From Bugula neritina (lineage: Eukaryota > Bryozoa > Gymnolaemata > Cheilostomatida > Bugulidae), in contig OZ037768.1 of the NCBI GenBank assembly GCA_964035545.1, positions 22,718,819 to 22,782,818 on the forward strand: 64,000 nt of DNA, written 5' to 3'. Below, in pieces: positions 1-13,600 of the stretch. The notes under the pieces are model-generated. The model was given only the letters and a program-made list of their open reading frames with translations. It searched no databases and had not been told where the DNA came from. Position 1 is the first letter of the stretch; every line of letters starts with the position of its first letter. Made by a program: the position numbers and the translations under genes.

Positions 1-506
1 TATTTTACTACATTTGTTTACACTGCACTTGGTTGATTATGTATTGCCTATCATCAATCAATATATAACTGATCAATCAATCTATAACTGATCAATCAAT
101 ATATGATTAGTCAATTGCAATTATTCCTATAGCCAATAAATCCTATAACTTATATTTCTTTATATTCTGTATTTAGGGTTATATGTTACCGCCCTATTCT
201 AACCATTGTTATGCTTCCAACATTGTGAAATAAATTTTACAATGAGATGGACAAAAAGTATATTTGAAACAGTATCAAATTTAACCCCACATAAAGCACT
301 TTTACATTGTGGAATATTTTTTTGTTTTGCACGATATAAAGAGTTGTTTATGAAGTGCTGAAAACCTTTAATATGCTGACTTTAAACTCCCGCTGACTCT
401 GCATTCCCACTGAATCAGTCTTTCTGCTGACTCTGTATTTCTGCTGACTCTATGTTGCTGATGACTCTGTATTTCTGCTGACTATATAGTTTTTATGGGT
501 TTGCAG
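1..506. other. Intron of the GPCR gene with short repeats
   Basis: No coding sequence is visible. About 45-110 holds three imperfect copies of an AT-rich unit with GATCAATCAAT. About 385-485 holds copies of a 17-24 base unit based on TCTGCTGACTCTGTATT, ending some 20 bases before the acceptor at 505-506. Confidence 0.6.
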
Positions 507-3500
507 AGACAGCGTACAGATACTGTGGAGCTGATGGTAAATGGAGTTACGACTCTGACAAACATAAGTACAATGTGGATTACGCAAGCTGCATGGAAGC
601 TGCTAGAGATTTGGACTTGAACTCTGGACTATCTGCTGAGAGTGGAGTAGCAGATTCACCGTTGATACAAGTAAGTTATAAGCATAATATAATATACAGG
701 TAAGTTATAAGCATATAATAATATACAGGTAAGTTATAAGCATAATATAATATACAGGTAAGTTATAAGCATATAATAATATACAGGTAAGTTATAAGCA
801 TAATATAATATACAGGTAAGTTATAAGCATATAATAATATACAGGTATGTTATAAGCATAATGTAAGAAAGTACAGGTAAGTTATAAGCATATAATAATA
901 TACAGGTAAGTTATAAGCATAATATAATAATATACACGTAAGTTATAAGCATATAATAATATACAGGTAAGTTATAAGCATAATATAAGAAAGTACAGGT
1001 CAGTTATAAGCATGTAAAAATATACATTTGTTAAAACATGTTAATTTTTAAGATTTATGTATAATGAAAATGACAGGCAGAGTATCAGAGAAAGAAAACA
1101 TCTTTGGCCACAGTAAAAAATAGTTGATACCTGCAACTTCTTTTAGTTCAATTTAAGTTTTAGTTTGAAGCACTGCTGACATTGTTACGGAAACATGATT
1201 GACGCTTTCTGTGAACTTCTATAAGTACATGTGTACTGTACCTGTCTCAAATAATTTGTTTTGTTTTCGTGCAGAATTAATGTTACACTTTTTACTCTTA
1301 AAACACTTCTAACCTTTCTTCTCACACTCTCTATCTATCAGTATGTTACCACATGTGTGCAGCTGCAAAACCAGTCTTACCACCAATTTCTACACATGTC
1401 ACATGGTCTTGCAGGTGTTCATCAAATGTATTGCATTTTGGTATTGCAGAAGGATTTGGGTAAGAAGAGTGGTTAAGTATTTTACATTACTAAGGAAAAA
1501 CTTGGGCTATTTAGTGGGGCAACTGTCAAGTCACCCTCTACCTTGTGGCAAGTTTGAACTAAGCAACTTCACCTTTTCCCACGCGAACCATCCTACCATG
1601 ACCTTCACTTGTCCTTCTGATGTTACAGGGTCAACTTTGGAACTTAAGGAGGATTTACATCGTAGGAAACACCATATCAGTCACAGCTCTTATCATAGCC
1701 TTAGTTATTATGCTTCTCTTAAGGTAGGTCTAACACTCCTTCCCATAATTTGTCTATTTGTTGATTCTTTGATGATTCACAGATTTTCATTTTCAATTTA
1801 CCCGTAACTTTCACAAACATGACTCATATATTTCTTTCGATTAAAAAGTTTGGTAGTTTTTTCAACTTGGTACAGCAGGTAGTGGGCATAGTTTACCTGC
1901 AGCCACCATCGCTAGTTACCGTGGTTACCATATCTAACAATTGTTTGTTTTACATCAAATAATTGCAGAAGAAAAGGTTTTTTGCTAAGCAAGATTCTGC
2001 TAAACTTACATGTTTGAGAACAATAGGTATAATAATCTTCCAGTTTTCTATCTTCAAGATTCACAAGTAGCATACTAGCTAACAGAATTGAAAGCATTCC
2101 TAATAAGAAATATAGCCAGGATGTTCAATTTTGCTAAAAATACAATTAATTTCATTTGGAAGTTGTGTATATCAAACATTGCATCAACATCTCTTTTGAT
2201 TATTCACAAAAATATGTGTTAAGGACTAAAACTCTGAAAAGAATTTTAGTAGTAATCAAAATGCCATTAATCAGTTTAAGATCTAATTGCAGAAGCAATT
2301 TACAAGTGCACCTTCTAGAATGTTGTAACATTTTCCAAGAGAGAAAATGTTTATTCATTGATTAATCTTTTATCTCTTTTCAGATTTGTCATTGCTGTAA
2401 TGTTTAGAGCTCAATTGTCAATAAATGTAACGCCATAAACTTGTTTATCTCAATTAGTTGGTGAGAAAAACATTACTGTGTGGAAATCCAATTTAATCAT
2501 TATTCTGTCAGAAAGTCCATAATTAAAAATTCTTTAGCAAAACCAGAAATAAATTACTCTGCTTCTATTTTTATCCTTTTTTATAAGCTTTTAAGGATTA
2601 TAAATAATATTTTATGCATACTAATGAAAATCACTAATCTTATAATACCCCTAGGACCTACAAACATGAATGCAAACATTAATGGAGGGGCTATGAATCC
2701 AGTGCATCGGCCAAGACCTCGGTCTATATTTTTAAATATCTTAGACTGGTGTATTGTTAATGTGGGAATTTTGGCCTTAAGGAGGTATAAAAATCCTTTT
2801 CAAAGTAGCGATTGTGAATTTTATGTCCATAATCCAGCTTGTGGTGAATTAACAACCATAATCAGTTAGCTAGAAATACTGATGGACTTCCGTTAGTAGT
2901 TGTGAAACTCTAGAATGGTAACTTATACAATCAGATACAGAGTTGTTCCTTAGTCACCAGCCTCTCTCCGCACCTGTGAATGGTTTCCAGCTCACCTAAA
3001 CCATTATTACCTGAAACAAAGATTTCTGGTTGGGAAACTTGAGTATATTAAAAACATTATTTTGCAAAATAAGATTCAAACCTTTATAAGCACCTTTTTG
3101 AAATTGTCTAGTATCAAATAATATAGACAAAACTAATATCCTGCTACTTGAACAGAACAAAGAAGAGATGGGTGAAGATAGACAAAAATATTATTTATAA
3201 CATTTATTCTAATATACATATCAATATATACTATAATATAATAGATATCAGTTAAAGTGTGTTGTGCTGTTGCCTAACAGACTTCTGTATCATTAAAAAC
3301 TTTGAAAATGCTAACTCTATTCTTCATAGCATTTCGTACAATCTGAAATACATCTTACGGTAAAAGCAGAAAGACCAAGAATTTAAAACAATTATCAATT
3401 AACATGAAATGACTTACATGCCATTATAGAATGTGCCCAACATATGTTGAAATCGAGTCAATTTCAAGCCCTATGGTGCCATAATAAAGACTTTTATATA

Positions 3501-6500
3501 GTCTTTGTGAAGATGCTTGAAGCAAAGCTGTTTATGGACTTTGCCCCAAACTATCCTTACTCTAGCTTTACAGTTTTTCCATGAGTAATTATACGACATC
3601 ATCTGGTGCTACTAGACTATCTGCACAAGAGTTAGATTCTAGGCTACATGAAGGCTTCATTCAGGGGGCTCTGACTACCCCCCCCCCCCCCCCCCTTATG
3701 ATATAATATACTTTGTAGGAGACTGCACTGTCCTAGGAACATAATCCATGTAAATCTGTTTGCCTCCTTTATTCTCCGGGGCTGTGTGCAGCTGCTCACT
3801 GAGATTCTATACGTCAACGTGTTGGCTCTTCCAACTCCTGACCAAACCAACATGGCCGACACCGAGTCCATGATCTCGCAACAAAGTGGAGAAACATCCG
3901 AATATGTAAGTTTTTTCCAACAAGGTATATTTTAAATGTATACTTTTAATTCGACAATACATGGGAGGTCTGATTATATAATTCAGACTGTGGATATAAA
4001 GTTGAAATACAGCAGGCAAATGTTATTGATTAGATTTTTTACCAATAAATGCTGAGATGTGAAAAGATAAAAGGATTTTATTTTAGTTTTAAAGTCAACT
4101 GAAATTAAACTGTAAGCTGTGGCCAATGGCCGCCACATTCTTAATCTTTGAAGTGTTTTCACATAAGTTTGAAAATATTATAACTTTATCTGTTATCATT
4201 ATTGACTATGTACTTACATTGTACTTACTATCAGCTACTATACTGTACATACATGTATTTACTCTTAGCTACTACAGTGTAAATACATTGTACTTACTCC
4301 CAGCTACTGTACTGTACACACATTGTACTTACTCTTGTGCTTGTTCTGTACTTACAGCCGTGGGAATGCAAGCTGCTAACCTCCATCTGGATGTACTCTC
4401 GATTCTCCAACTATGTGTGGATATTTGTGGAAGGATTTTATCTTTACTTCCTTATTTTTGTCAACACCTTTTCTGACAAGAGCAGCATTAAATGGTTCCT
4501 CATGGCTGGTTGGTGTAAGTCACTTAATATATATGTACTTGATTAGGCTAAGTGGTGGTACTTACAGGTAAGTTTAGTAATGGTAAGTGTATGTAAAAGT
4601 AAGTTTAGTAATGGTGAGTAAAAGAAAGTTTAGCTATGGTATACATGCACAGGTGAGTTTAATAATAATACATACATACAAATAAGTTTAATATCTCTAT
4701 TCTTCATATGGTAAACAAACATAATGAGTCATGTATTTTCATTTATTTATAAACGTATGGCAATTATGCTATTTGATTCACTCAGCCAATCTATATCTTT
4801 ATGGAAAAACTGATGGAAGCTATAATAGCAATTTAGATTACATTTATATAGTTTTTAGCTCTGATTGCAACTTCTAATTGCCTAAAAGATATTAATTTCA
4901 GACTATAAATTTAAATATTTAATTGTAAATGTCTCTATTTTTTGCCATTTTTTCATTTTATGTGCATTTAGTGGTGCGCAGTGCTCCATCAAGCTGGAGA
5001 CTAACGCTAGACCTATAAATCTAACTGGGGCAAGTTTTAAAAGAGCTATTGGGTGTTAACCAATGTTGCACCATATAATAACAAGGCAGTTTTAGAAACT
5101 TAGCCTATGATATCTAATATTGGCATAAGTCACTTTTGTTTGTTTTAACTTAACTTTTATTTAGCTCCATTTACAAAAAAAACCATCAATCAATAAATGC
5201 CTAATATTTTGAGCTATTTTTAACTGAATTCATTTATAATATTTCCTCCCGATATCAAAGAGTGTTTACTTTTCTGGCACCCGAGTGAACATAGTATTTC
5301 CTTCCATTTATTTTTACATCCTATGTAGACTAAGTGTACGTACGTAGTGCTTATAGCCTTTACACTTTGGCCTCCTCTTGATTTTCAGAGTTGAGCAAAC
5401 TTGGTACTCAGGCTAATATAATTACATCTCCACCCACAACTATCTTGTTAACAAATATTATGTCTCTAGGCAATTCAGCCTTAGGATTCCAATTCTAACT
5501 CATCTAATGTGCAAAAACCTCTTTCTTTGAAGCTTGACTTTTTTTATACTGCAAAATCTTTACTCTGGAAATATTTATGTTTATTTTTGCAATAAGCATG
5601 ACGTGAAGCCTTAGAATTTTTCTCTGAATCCTAGAAGTAGATGGTTTTAGCCAGCAAATCTCACAAAATAATAATTCTAATTGATTCCTTGTTCACCCAA
5701 CCAACGCTTATTCTATAAAACAGCTTTCAACAGCAAAGCTGTTAGCTTTAAGTCATTAACTCGGTAACCAGTTGGTCACTAAGAAGCGGGCTGTTTTCAA
5801 CACAACAAATTTAAGCTCTCACTATTGCCAGAGAATACAATATTCTATATATAAGAACTAAATCTAACTTTAGTAGGAGTTGTACTGCAAATCAATTTTA
5901 GCCAACTTCTATGTCGTTGAAAAAGCCGAGGTTAGAAACCTCCTAATAGATTACGTCATTTTCAAACTTTTCTAAAACATTATCAGGTTGTTTTGTACAG
6001 CATAAAGTCTAGCAGTTCTGACAAGCAAACAAACAAATATTTTACAGCAATTTTCAATGTAAAGTGAAGCCTCAACACAGTAGAACATGCTGGAATGCTA
6101 TAGTGTTGTTTTTTAATTCTTTTTGACCCTTTAAAAGACTTGCTCACTGTAATCTGAACTAATCTAACTTTGAAAATAAAAGACCTCAAAAATAACTGGT
6201 TGCAAAATTGTTAAAAATGGTGAAACATAATGTGTTGGTTAATCACTCGGCTCTAAGGAAGTTGCCTTAAGCTAAGCTCTCACTAAATGAAAGAGTTTAA
6301 TTGGATCTGTCAAAATATAAGTTAATAATAACTGTTAATTGGAACTGCCCACACACGCAGGTGGATATCTAATCACATTCAGTAAAATAGCTGATTAATC
6401 TGTTTGAAAATTGCATGTTTGTCGTACAAATTAATTGACATCAGCAAACTTATAGCTGCAACATCATTATATGTTAATATATGCTATATTACTGTATGTT

Positions 6501-9500
6501 TTTATATATTATGTTATTATATGCTCATTATAAATATAAATATTAATCATATCTATGTGTTGTCTATTACGAAATCTTTGCATATAATTATGTTAGCTGT
6601 AAATACTAGCAATGACTGCTAAAGGAAAAAATTTAATATACTTTCTTTTAGCAATCCACAACTTCAAGAATTGAAATAGAAAGTTAGATAATTTTTCATC
6701 AATTCAGGTAACTTGCACATGAAGAGGGTTAAAATAATGTAGAAGTTAAACTCATAAAAAGTTTATCCTGTATTAATATACTCAATTAAAAGAATATAAC
6801 AAGATGGTGTGGGTTTCTAATTTTAGGTTCTCCGTTGCTGTTTGTCATACCTTGGGTTCTGGTGAGACTTTATTTTGATGACTTTGGGTAAGTGAATACA
6901 CAGTGCATACATATCTTCAGCCTTGGTGCAAAGTGTACCTTACATGACCTAATGTATGTTATATAGTATATAGCATACTATATAATATACATATAGTATT
7001 ATATAGTATTATATATGTTACATGCTATATACTGTATAGTATCTACTATAATATATAGTATATATATAGTATATATAGTATAAACTAGGGAGCAGCTATA
7101 TGGTCTAGGGGTTTGAGCCCTGACAAAGGCCATTGGTGTTGTTAGGAAGAGCATCCAGTCATAATTGCTCCTGTGCCTCATCTGAATAAGTCCTTAGCCC
7201 GATTTAACAAAAACCCTTTCCGTCAGAGGTTATCACAGGGATTGTAACTATAAACTTGCATGAGATACATAGTATATATAATGCTATAATCTACATATAG
7301 TATATATTGTAATTTTGACCACCACACTGTAAAAATATCATTGTGTCTACTATTCAGCACTATTACACTATAATATAGACATCATTGTGTCTACTATTCA
7401 GTACTATTACACTATAGTATAGATATCATTGTGTTTACTATTCAGTACTATTACACTATAGTATAGACATCATTGTGTTGAAAGGTGTTGGACGAACTAC
7501 TCAGACGCCCAGACCAGAGAGTATACATACATCATATCAGTGCCGATTATAATTCTTACCGTGGTAAGGTAACTCCAAATATACACATACACTACACATA
7601 GCACTAGTATGTAAAATGTTATAATACAATAGTATGTACTATATACACTAGTGTGTAATATATTATAACACTACTTCATGTACTCTATTTGATGGTAGTT
7701 AGACTGGTTTTATTGCTAGTAATGCCAGATTTGTATGCATTTGTTTATACTTTATGGCTTAACGACCAAACATGATTGATGAAAGATTGCAGCTACATTG
7801 ACTGAAATCTGATAATGAAGAATGTGATAACTATTGTTAAAGATGAAATTTAATTCTAGTAAAATTATAGCATATGCATACAACTAGTGTATATATAATA
7901 ATTACAAATGTAATATTTTCATTACTTTAATTCTAAAGAACAAAAAATATTGACGAAGTTCAGAAGCTGTTTAGTCTGTTTGTGTTGGACTATCAAGTGT
8001 TACCTTGACAACTAAAGGACAAAACAAACCGCTTTTAGACTATATACATACTATACATAATTTACCTAATATACATACTATACTTACTATACATATTATA
8101 CTTACTATACATACTATACATAATTTACGTAATATACATACTATACATACTATACTTACTATACATACTATACATACTATACTTACTAAACATAATTTAC
8201 GTAATATACATACTATACTTACTGTTGCAGGAGCTTTTTGGTTGTTTGAGAAAAGCTTTCTGTAAAAGCTTTTGCAATAGCTTTTTACCAGTAGCTTTTG
8301 TTTAATGAGTCAGTACAGCTCAATTTTCCTCTTGTTAAAGATGCAGGCAACTTAAACTTTATTGTCCAAATAATTTTTACAGTTTGAGTTTTGTGAAAAA
8401 TATAACTGTTGGCAAAAGGTTGAGTTAAGAGGCCTGCATCTGTGTAACCAGCATACAGCATCCGTGCTGACACACATATTATACACACCATACATACTAT
8501 ACATATTATATACACACTATATACACACTATATATACTATACATATTATACACACTATATATATATACTATACATACTACACTTACTATGTATACTATGC
8601 TATATATTAGTTGTATAGCTAAACATTCTTCTTCAGGTAAACTTCATATTCTTCCTGATGATAATTCGTCTGCTCTTTACTAAACTCCGAGCTTCAGAAT
8701 CTAAATGCCGAGAGACCAGAATATATAGGTACATGTAAGTATTGTATGTACATGTATGTATTGTATGTACATGTAAGTATTGTATGTATATGTATGTATT
8801 GTATGTATATGTAAGTATTGTATGTATATGTATGTATTGTATGTATATGTTAGTATTGTATGTATATGTAAGTATTGTATGTACATGTAAGTATTGTATG
8901 TACATGTAAGTATTGTATGTACATGTAAGTATTGTATGTACATGTAAGTATTGTATGTACATGTAAGTATTGTATGTACATGTAAGTATTGTATATAGGT
9001 ATATAGGTATATGTATGTATATAGGTATATGTATGTATATAGGTATATGTATGCATATAGGTATATGTATGTATATAGGTATATGTAGGTATTGTATGTA
9101 TATGTAAGAATTTTACGCACTTCCTATTTCTACTGAGCACGTGCATCAAATTCATCGAGTTAGAATAGCAATGTTTTCGTGAAAGTTTTAGTGCAAACAG
9201 ATTAGAATTTGCTAGCCGCTGGGAGAAGTTACAGTTTATTTTTACTTTAGCAAATTTCAGCTTCATGTATAACTTTTCCTTGCATTATCAAATAATTGCT
9301 CTAATTATTATTGCAAAGTCATCGTAATTGCTCACAAATAATTAATTTTGTTTTAACACGTTTAGAAGGCTAGCCAAGTCCACCCTGATTCTGATACCCC
9401 TGTTTGGTGTTCACTACATAATCTTCGTGTTTGCTCAATTCAATCAAGTGAACGAAACGTTGGAGCTCGTGAGACTATACGTTGACATATTCTTTATTTC

Positions 9501-10663
9501 CTTCCAGGTAAGAGACAATCTTGCATTATCAAGACAATAGTAGTCTGAATAGAAAATTGAATAAAGTAACATCAACTTTTAATAGCTCTTTTGCACTACT
9601 GTCAAGTTTTTATGTTATGCTACTAACATGGTCTGAGGCAAAACAACTTTGAATTGATAAGCTTCTCACAGGCTATAAATTAACTAAAGCCTTTAGAACC
9701 TAAAACATCTTAATTACTGGTTAAAAAGTAGACCTAAACGGATGTCAATTGAAGCATAAAAATTTCCCTAATTTGCATCCAAGATTTTCAAATTTCTTTC
9801 TTTAAGTTACAGCCAACTAACTAAAGATATATATTTCAACATTAATTAATAGCTATTTTAAACAATTTATTAGAATATTTATTTTGAAATTTAGACTCTA
9901 CAGCTGGTTGTTTATAATGTGGTAGCTCCACTATTAACTGACATCATATAAACCTGTATACACCTTATATCACATAACCTGTATACATGCATCTCAGCTT
10001 ATAATATAATAGTTTTTCATGTATACTTTTATATAGTGTATTTTAGGTGCTGTAATTGCATGACGTGCATTTGACCCATTACACGGTCAATGCAATAGAA
10101 AAGTTGTGCAGACTAACTAGTTCTATGATATGCGAGAGCAAAAGTATAATTTCAGATTAAATAATCTGCTAATGAAACCTTTTTTGGACATCTTTGGTTT
10201 TTCTGAACGAGTTATAGAATACATTTGCTATTGTACAGAATACTATGAATTGGCTAGAGGCAGTAAACCTTTAACGTTCTAATAATAGAAGGGTGTGATG
10301 TAAGCAGTGTTTATAGAAAAGGTTAATATGTTTCAGGGGCTAACAGTAAGCATACTATTCTGCTTCATCAACAGCGAAGTGAGGGGAGAAATTTTGAAAA
10401 AGTGGAAAAGATGGCACACAATGAAGAACATTCGGTTGCCTAGCACCCAGCCAAACACAACAACGCTAAGAATCTCAATAGCCACAGACTCTGAAAGCGT
10501 TGCTCCTTCTAATAAGGGGGACTCTCGAAACTCCTCCATCCAAAGTGGTAAACCGGTGAACAATCCCCAGACTCAAACTACTTCAGTGGAAGAGATGCAA
10601 GGCCTTCTTTCTATGGATGATAACCAGAATGAACTGCGTGTCAAGGACACTTCGCAAGGCTAG
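507..10663 (+). CDS. Family B1 (secretin-type) peptide-hormone GPCR, 5' end outside window
   Basis: Nine exons join in phase: 507-670, 1629-1723, 3719-3905, 4358-4514, 6827-6887, 7485-7563, 8637-8728, 9366-9507 and 10337-10663 (stop). They give 433 residues. Exon 507 is the end of the extracellular hormone-binding domain (AYRYCGADGKW ... DYASC). TM1 begins with IYIVGNTISVTALIIAL. TM2 contains IIHVNLFASFIL. TM3 follows a CKLL motif and contains NYVWIFVEGFYLY. TM4 ends PLLFVIPWVLVRLYF. ECL2 carries the conserved Cys-Trp pair (GCWTNYSD). TM5 is VNFIFFLMIIRLLF, TM6 contains LILIPLFGVHYIIFVF and TM7 SFQGLTVSILFCFINSEVRG. The last exon encodes a Ser/Thr-rich cytoplasmic tail. This is a plasma-membrane receptor that usually couples to Gs/cAMP. 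The TM6-TM7 wording is closest to the VIP/PACAP, PTH and glucagon receptor branch, but the ligand cannot be read from the sequence. The signal peptide and first ectodomain exons lie upstream of the window. Confidence 0.93.
671..1020 (+). repeat. 29-base tandem array starting at the donor of the GPCR ectodomain exon
   Basis: About twelve copies of a roughly 29-base unit. Each contains GTAAGTTATAAGCAT and most end ATATACAG. The first GTAAGT, at 671, is the authentic 5' splice site. Most copies therefore contain ACAG|GTAAGT, an acceptor joined to a strong donor. The array ends in degenerate copies near 1020. Confidence 0.9.
4200..4357 (+). repeat. Degenerate tandem repeat running into the acceptor of the TM3 exon
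   Basis: Imperfect copies containing CATTGTACTTACT and AGCTACTGTACTGTACA run up to the true acceptor, which reads TGTACTTACAG at 4347-4357. The acceptor resembles a repeat copy. Confidence 0.65.
4515..4660 (+). repeat. Degenerate GTAAGT-containing repeat after the TM3 exon donor
   Basis: After the authentic GTAAGT at 4515 there are several further copies of GTAAGTTTAGTAATGG-like sequence. One reads CTTACAG|GTAAGT, an acceptor and donor back to back. Confidence 0.6.
6955..7085. repeat. AT-rich TATAGTATA low-complexity block
   Basis: Simple and inverted combinations of ATAGTATATA in the intron after the TM4 exon (donor 6888). Confidence 0.6.
7083..7200 (+). mobile_element. Possible SINE-like fragment
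   Basis: A Pol III A-box-like stretch (TGGTCTAGGGGTTTGAGCC) is followed by GGTGTTGTTAGGAAGAGCAT and CCAGTCATAATTGCTCC. That second part resembles the GGAAGRGCATCCAG-type tails of RTE-linked SINEs in aquatic animals. It is one copy with no clear target-site duplication. Confidence 0.35.
7335..7484 (+). repeat. 44-base repeat ending at the acceptor of the ECL2 exon
   Basis: Three copies of a unit of about 44 bases beginning ATCATTGTGTCTACTATTCAG. A fourth copy is cut by the real acceptor (ATCATTGTGTTGAAAG, AG at 7483-7484). Confidence 0.85.
8038..8225 (+). repeat. Short CATACTATACTTA-type tandem repeat
   Basis: Many copies of an 11-base-like unit (CATACTATACA or CATACTATACT) interspersed with ATAATTTACGTAATATA. 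A related block lies at about 8465-8600, just before the TM5 exon. Confidence 0.75.
8729..9105 (+). repeat. 19-base array starting at the TM5 exon donor
   Basis: The authentic donor GTACATG at 8729 is the first base of an array of about 14 copies of GTACATGTAAGTATTGTAT. Copies of GTATATAGGTATATGTAT follow and echo the exon end (ATATATAG|GTA). Open frames in the reverse direction (HTILTCTYNTYMYIQ-type) are products of the repeat. Confidence 0.9.
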
Positions 10664-13600
10664 GGGGCCGTAATTACTAAACTGTTAGGAATGGAGAAAT
10701 ACCAAAGAAATATCTCTTAAAGTTGAGAAGTATCACATTTCGGTGCACCCAAAGTTTATATTGTAAGCATGCCCAACGTTTATATTAAAGTTGCGTGCTT
10801 CTCGTCAAATGTATATAGAGATTGTCGTCTTGGCATTTGCTGGGTCAAACACTGTCTTCTTTAATTTATTTCCTTCTTCTTAGAACACTTAACATAGATT
10901 GTCATCAATCACTGAAAGTGATGTTCTCTGTTAAGAGATGTTTTAACAACTTCAGGCATTTTAGTGATCATATGTAATGTTGTTGTAATACGCAGTTCAC
11001 ATTAGGATGTTATCATGAAAAACATGGCTGCTTTATGTCATCGCTGCTTTAATAATCATATGCGTTTTCCAAAAACGAGCTTGCTCTGATGGATTGAAGG
11101 GCTTATAATTAACAGTTATTGAGAAGATACGTTGTAATTGTAATTTAACAAATGCTGTGCAAAACATTCCCTTCTTGAATACATAATTTTTGCCAGCAAA
11201 ACCATCTATGTTGAAATGCGGCTTTCTTAAAGTGTTTGCATACTTTTGAAGCCGGTTTTAAACGCAGTGTGTTACAATGTAGACAAGCTATTAAAATATT
11301 ACTCTGGTAACTTAACTTAGACCTATTGTTTTCCACCAATTGGTTGGACAAATTCAAAATCAAAAGATAATGTTAGTAATATTAGAACTATGAGTTTTGT
11401 GAGATTGGGACGATTGCTGATTGGCTGAAGCATATTCTGTAGCTTCTAATCCAAAGGTATGAAATGATGTCACCAGTTTGTTGTAACACACAATATATAA
11501 TTAATCATAATATTTGTGTTAGAACATGACATTAAGCCTGGATATTTTAAATAACTTTTATTTTTCATACTTTCCCAACATATCTTACTGTGATAAATAT
11601 TTTTATTCTGATATACTTATAATAGATGTGTTCATTTTATTTCCGTTATATGTAAATATAGCCTATTGTATATGTATATAATTAATGCGTCTACTTCACC
11701 ATTGCAGTTTGTAATATGTTCTATATATAATAACTAAAACATGAAGCATCTACTTTTAACTTATAAGCCTTAGAATAAAAGTGCTGGATTTCTTACTAAA
11801 AGTTTTGTTAGAAATGAAAGCAGCTTGCAAATTATATAAACTTTGTCGATCATCTGGCAGTTGATTCGCTTATAATCCAGTTCAGTCATGTTGATTAGTT
11901 ACGGAAGAGAATTATAAATGTAAAACTGATCTGTTAGCTTTTGATTGTTTCATTCAATGTTGAAATGTTCACCAGCAACGTAGAGGTCATTGTTATAGTA
12001 GACGGGAGACTTATGTTGAGTTTGGCTAAAATATGACACGTATCGCAACTTTGTAACAAATTTTTGAAACTATTTTGGCCTTGATGTTTGAAAAATTATT
12101 GCGATGCATTTTCACCATCAACCAATCATATAGCAGTATTTGCAACATCATTTTCTTTATTTCACTCTATGCACTATGATATTAGAGTTGTATCATAAAG
12201 AAAAAAACCATAGTGTAGTGCAAATATTGTGGGTATAAATGCATAAAAATAATTCACTAAGAATAAGTTTTACTGTTGACTATATTCTTTTATTAAAAAC
12301 TTTATTTTACTAACTATGCGTGATAACTGACTAGATTGACAAACAGTTTGGGTCTAATTTTAAAATTTTAGAAGAAAGTTATATACAGATCTAACAAGTC
12401 GTTTGTTTAAGAAAACTTGCTCTGTAATGAAAGATGGATGGCGACTGTTCTGAACATAATGCAAGGGCAATAAAATGAACAATCGAGACGCTTTATGTAT
12501 CGAATGATTTATTACAATAAAATAACGGAGTCATTACCAGACAAGACTAGCACACGCCCTATATACAGATATAACTGCATATATAGATTTCAATAACTGA
12601 TTAATAATTATTAGACAAGCAGGTGTTACCTAAGCTAACAGGTAATAAGGCGACACAGGTATTATCAAAGATGCTTCCACAAGTGTGTATGTTAAATTTA
12701 TCACATGAATATAGCTATACCTGCTGTCATATGGGTTGTAATATTGATGCTAAAAACCTTAATTTGGATGTTGATAGCATGAGCAGTGTTATAAATGAAA
12801 ATAAAGAATAAAAGTTATTTTATTTTGTAATTTTTCAAATATGTAAACTTTTCCAAAAGAGTGAGATACCGTTTTTTTACATGCTGAAAACTTCATCCCA
12901 AGTCATTACACTTAATATGGTGCCTAATACAACGAGTCTGTTATAGCCAGATATAATTTATGTTGGGACTTTACATAAGCTGGGAAAGCTTTTCCCTAAC
13001 GCATTATAGTTTTTCACATATCATCACAGCTATGCTAGCTATATTATGCTTTTTCCACTCTCATTTTGACTACTACACAATAGCTAACCTTTTTGACTGG
13101 TGTAAAAAAACCCAGCATTTTCACTTGTGTTTTACAGCTTGCAACTACACTTATAACTTATGATGTAACGGATTTTCACATTGCTATTTTCTTTCCGTCT
13201 GCAACAGTAATTTACTAATACTAAAGCACATCAATTTAGAGCTTTAAAGCATTTTTGCTATTTTTCAAACTCAGGGTTATCTGCACTCTAAAATTAAATT
13301 GCGTAATAAAACTATAAAAAATATTCTGAAAATCCTAACGGATGCAAATCATACATGGGGGAAAAAGTTGATGAAGGAAGTGGAGTATCTCCCATGTAAC
13401 ATAATGCATCATCATTGAGCAGTTGAATCTTGAGGTTCCAAGAAATGTAGATTCAACAGACTGAAAACACACTTCAAGCAATTTTTGCTGGTATTAGTCA
13501 GAGAGTGCAACTCTGAAGTTTATTTTTAAAATCCTGTATATTTTACAACCATTGCAAGATTTAGACTACAATAGCATAGTAACTGGACTCTGTAATCATA

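Noticed and set aside
1343-1807. 154-aa frame on the plus strand
   Set aside because: It overlaps the TM1 exon in the wrong frame. The frame giving NTISVTALIIALVIMLLLR is the one that splices in phase.
2480-2869. 129-aa frame in the GPCR TM1-TM2 intron
   Set aside because: It has no receptor features and no splice sites that keep phase. TM2 is at 3719-3905.
8633-9266. Tyr/Thr/Ile-rich reverse-strand frames
   Set aside because: They are a 19-base repeat read in several frames, in a GPCR intron.
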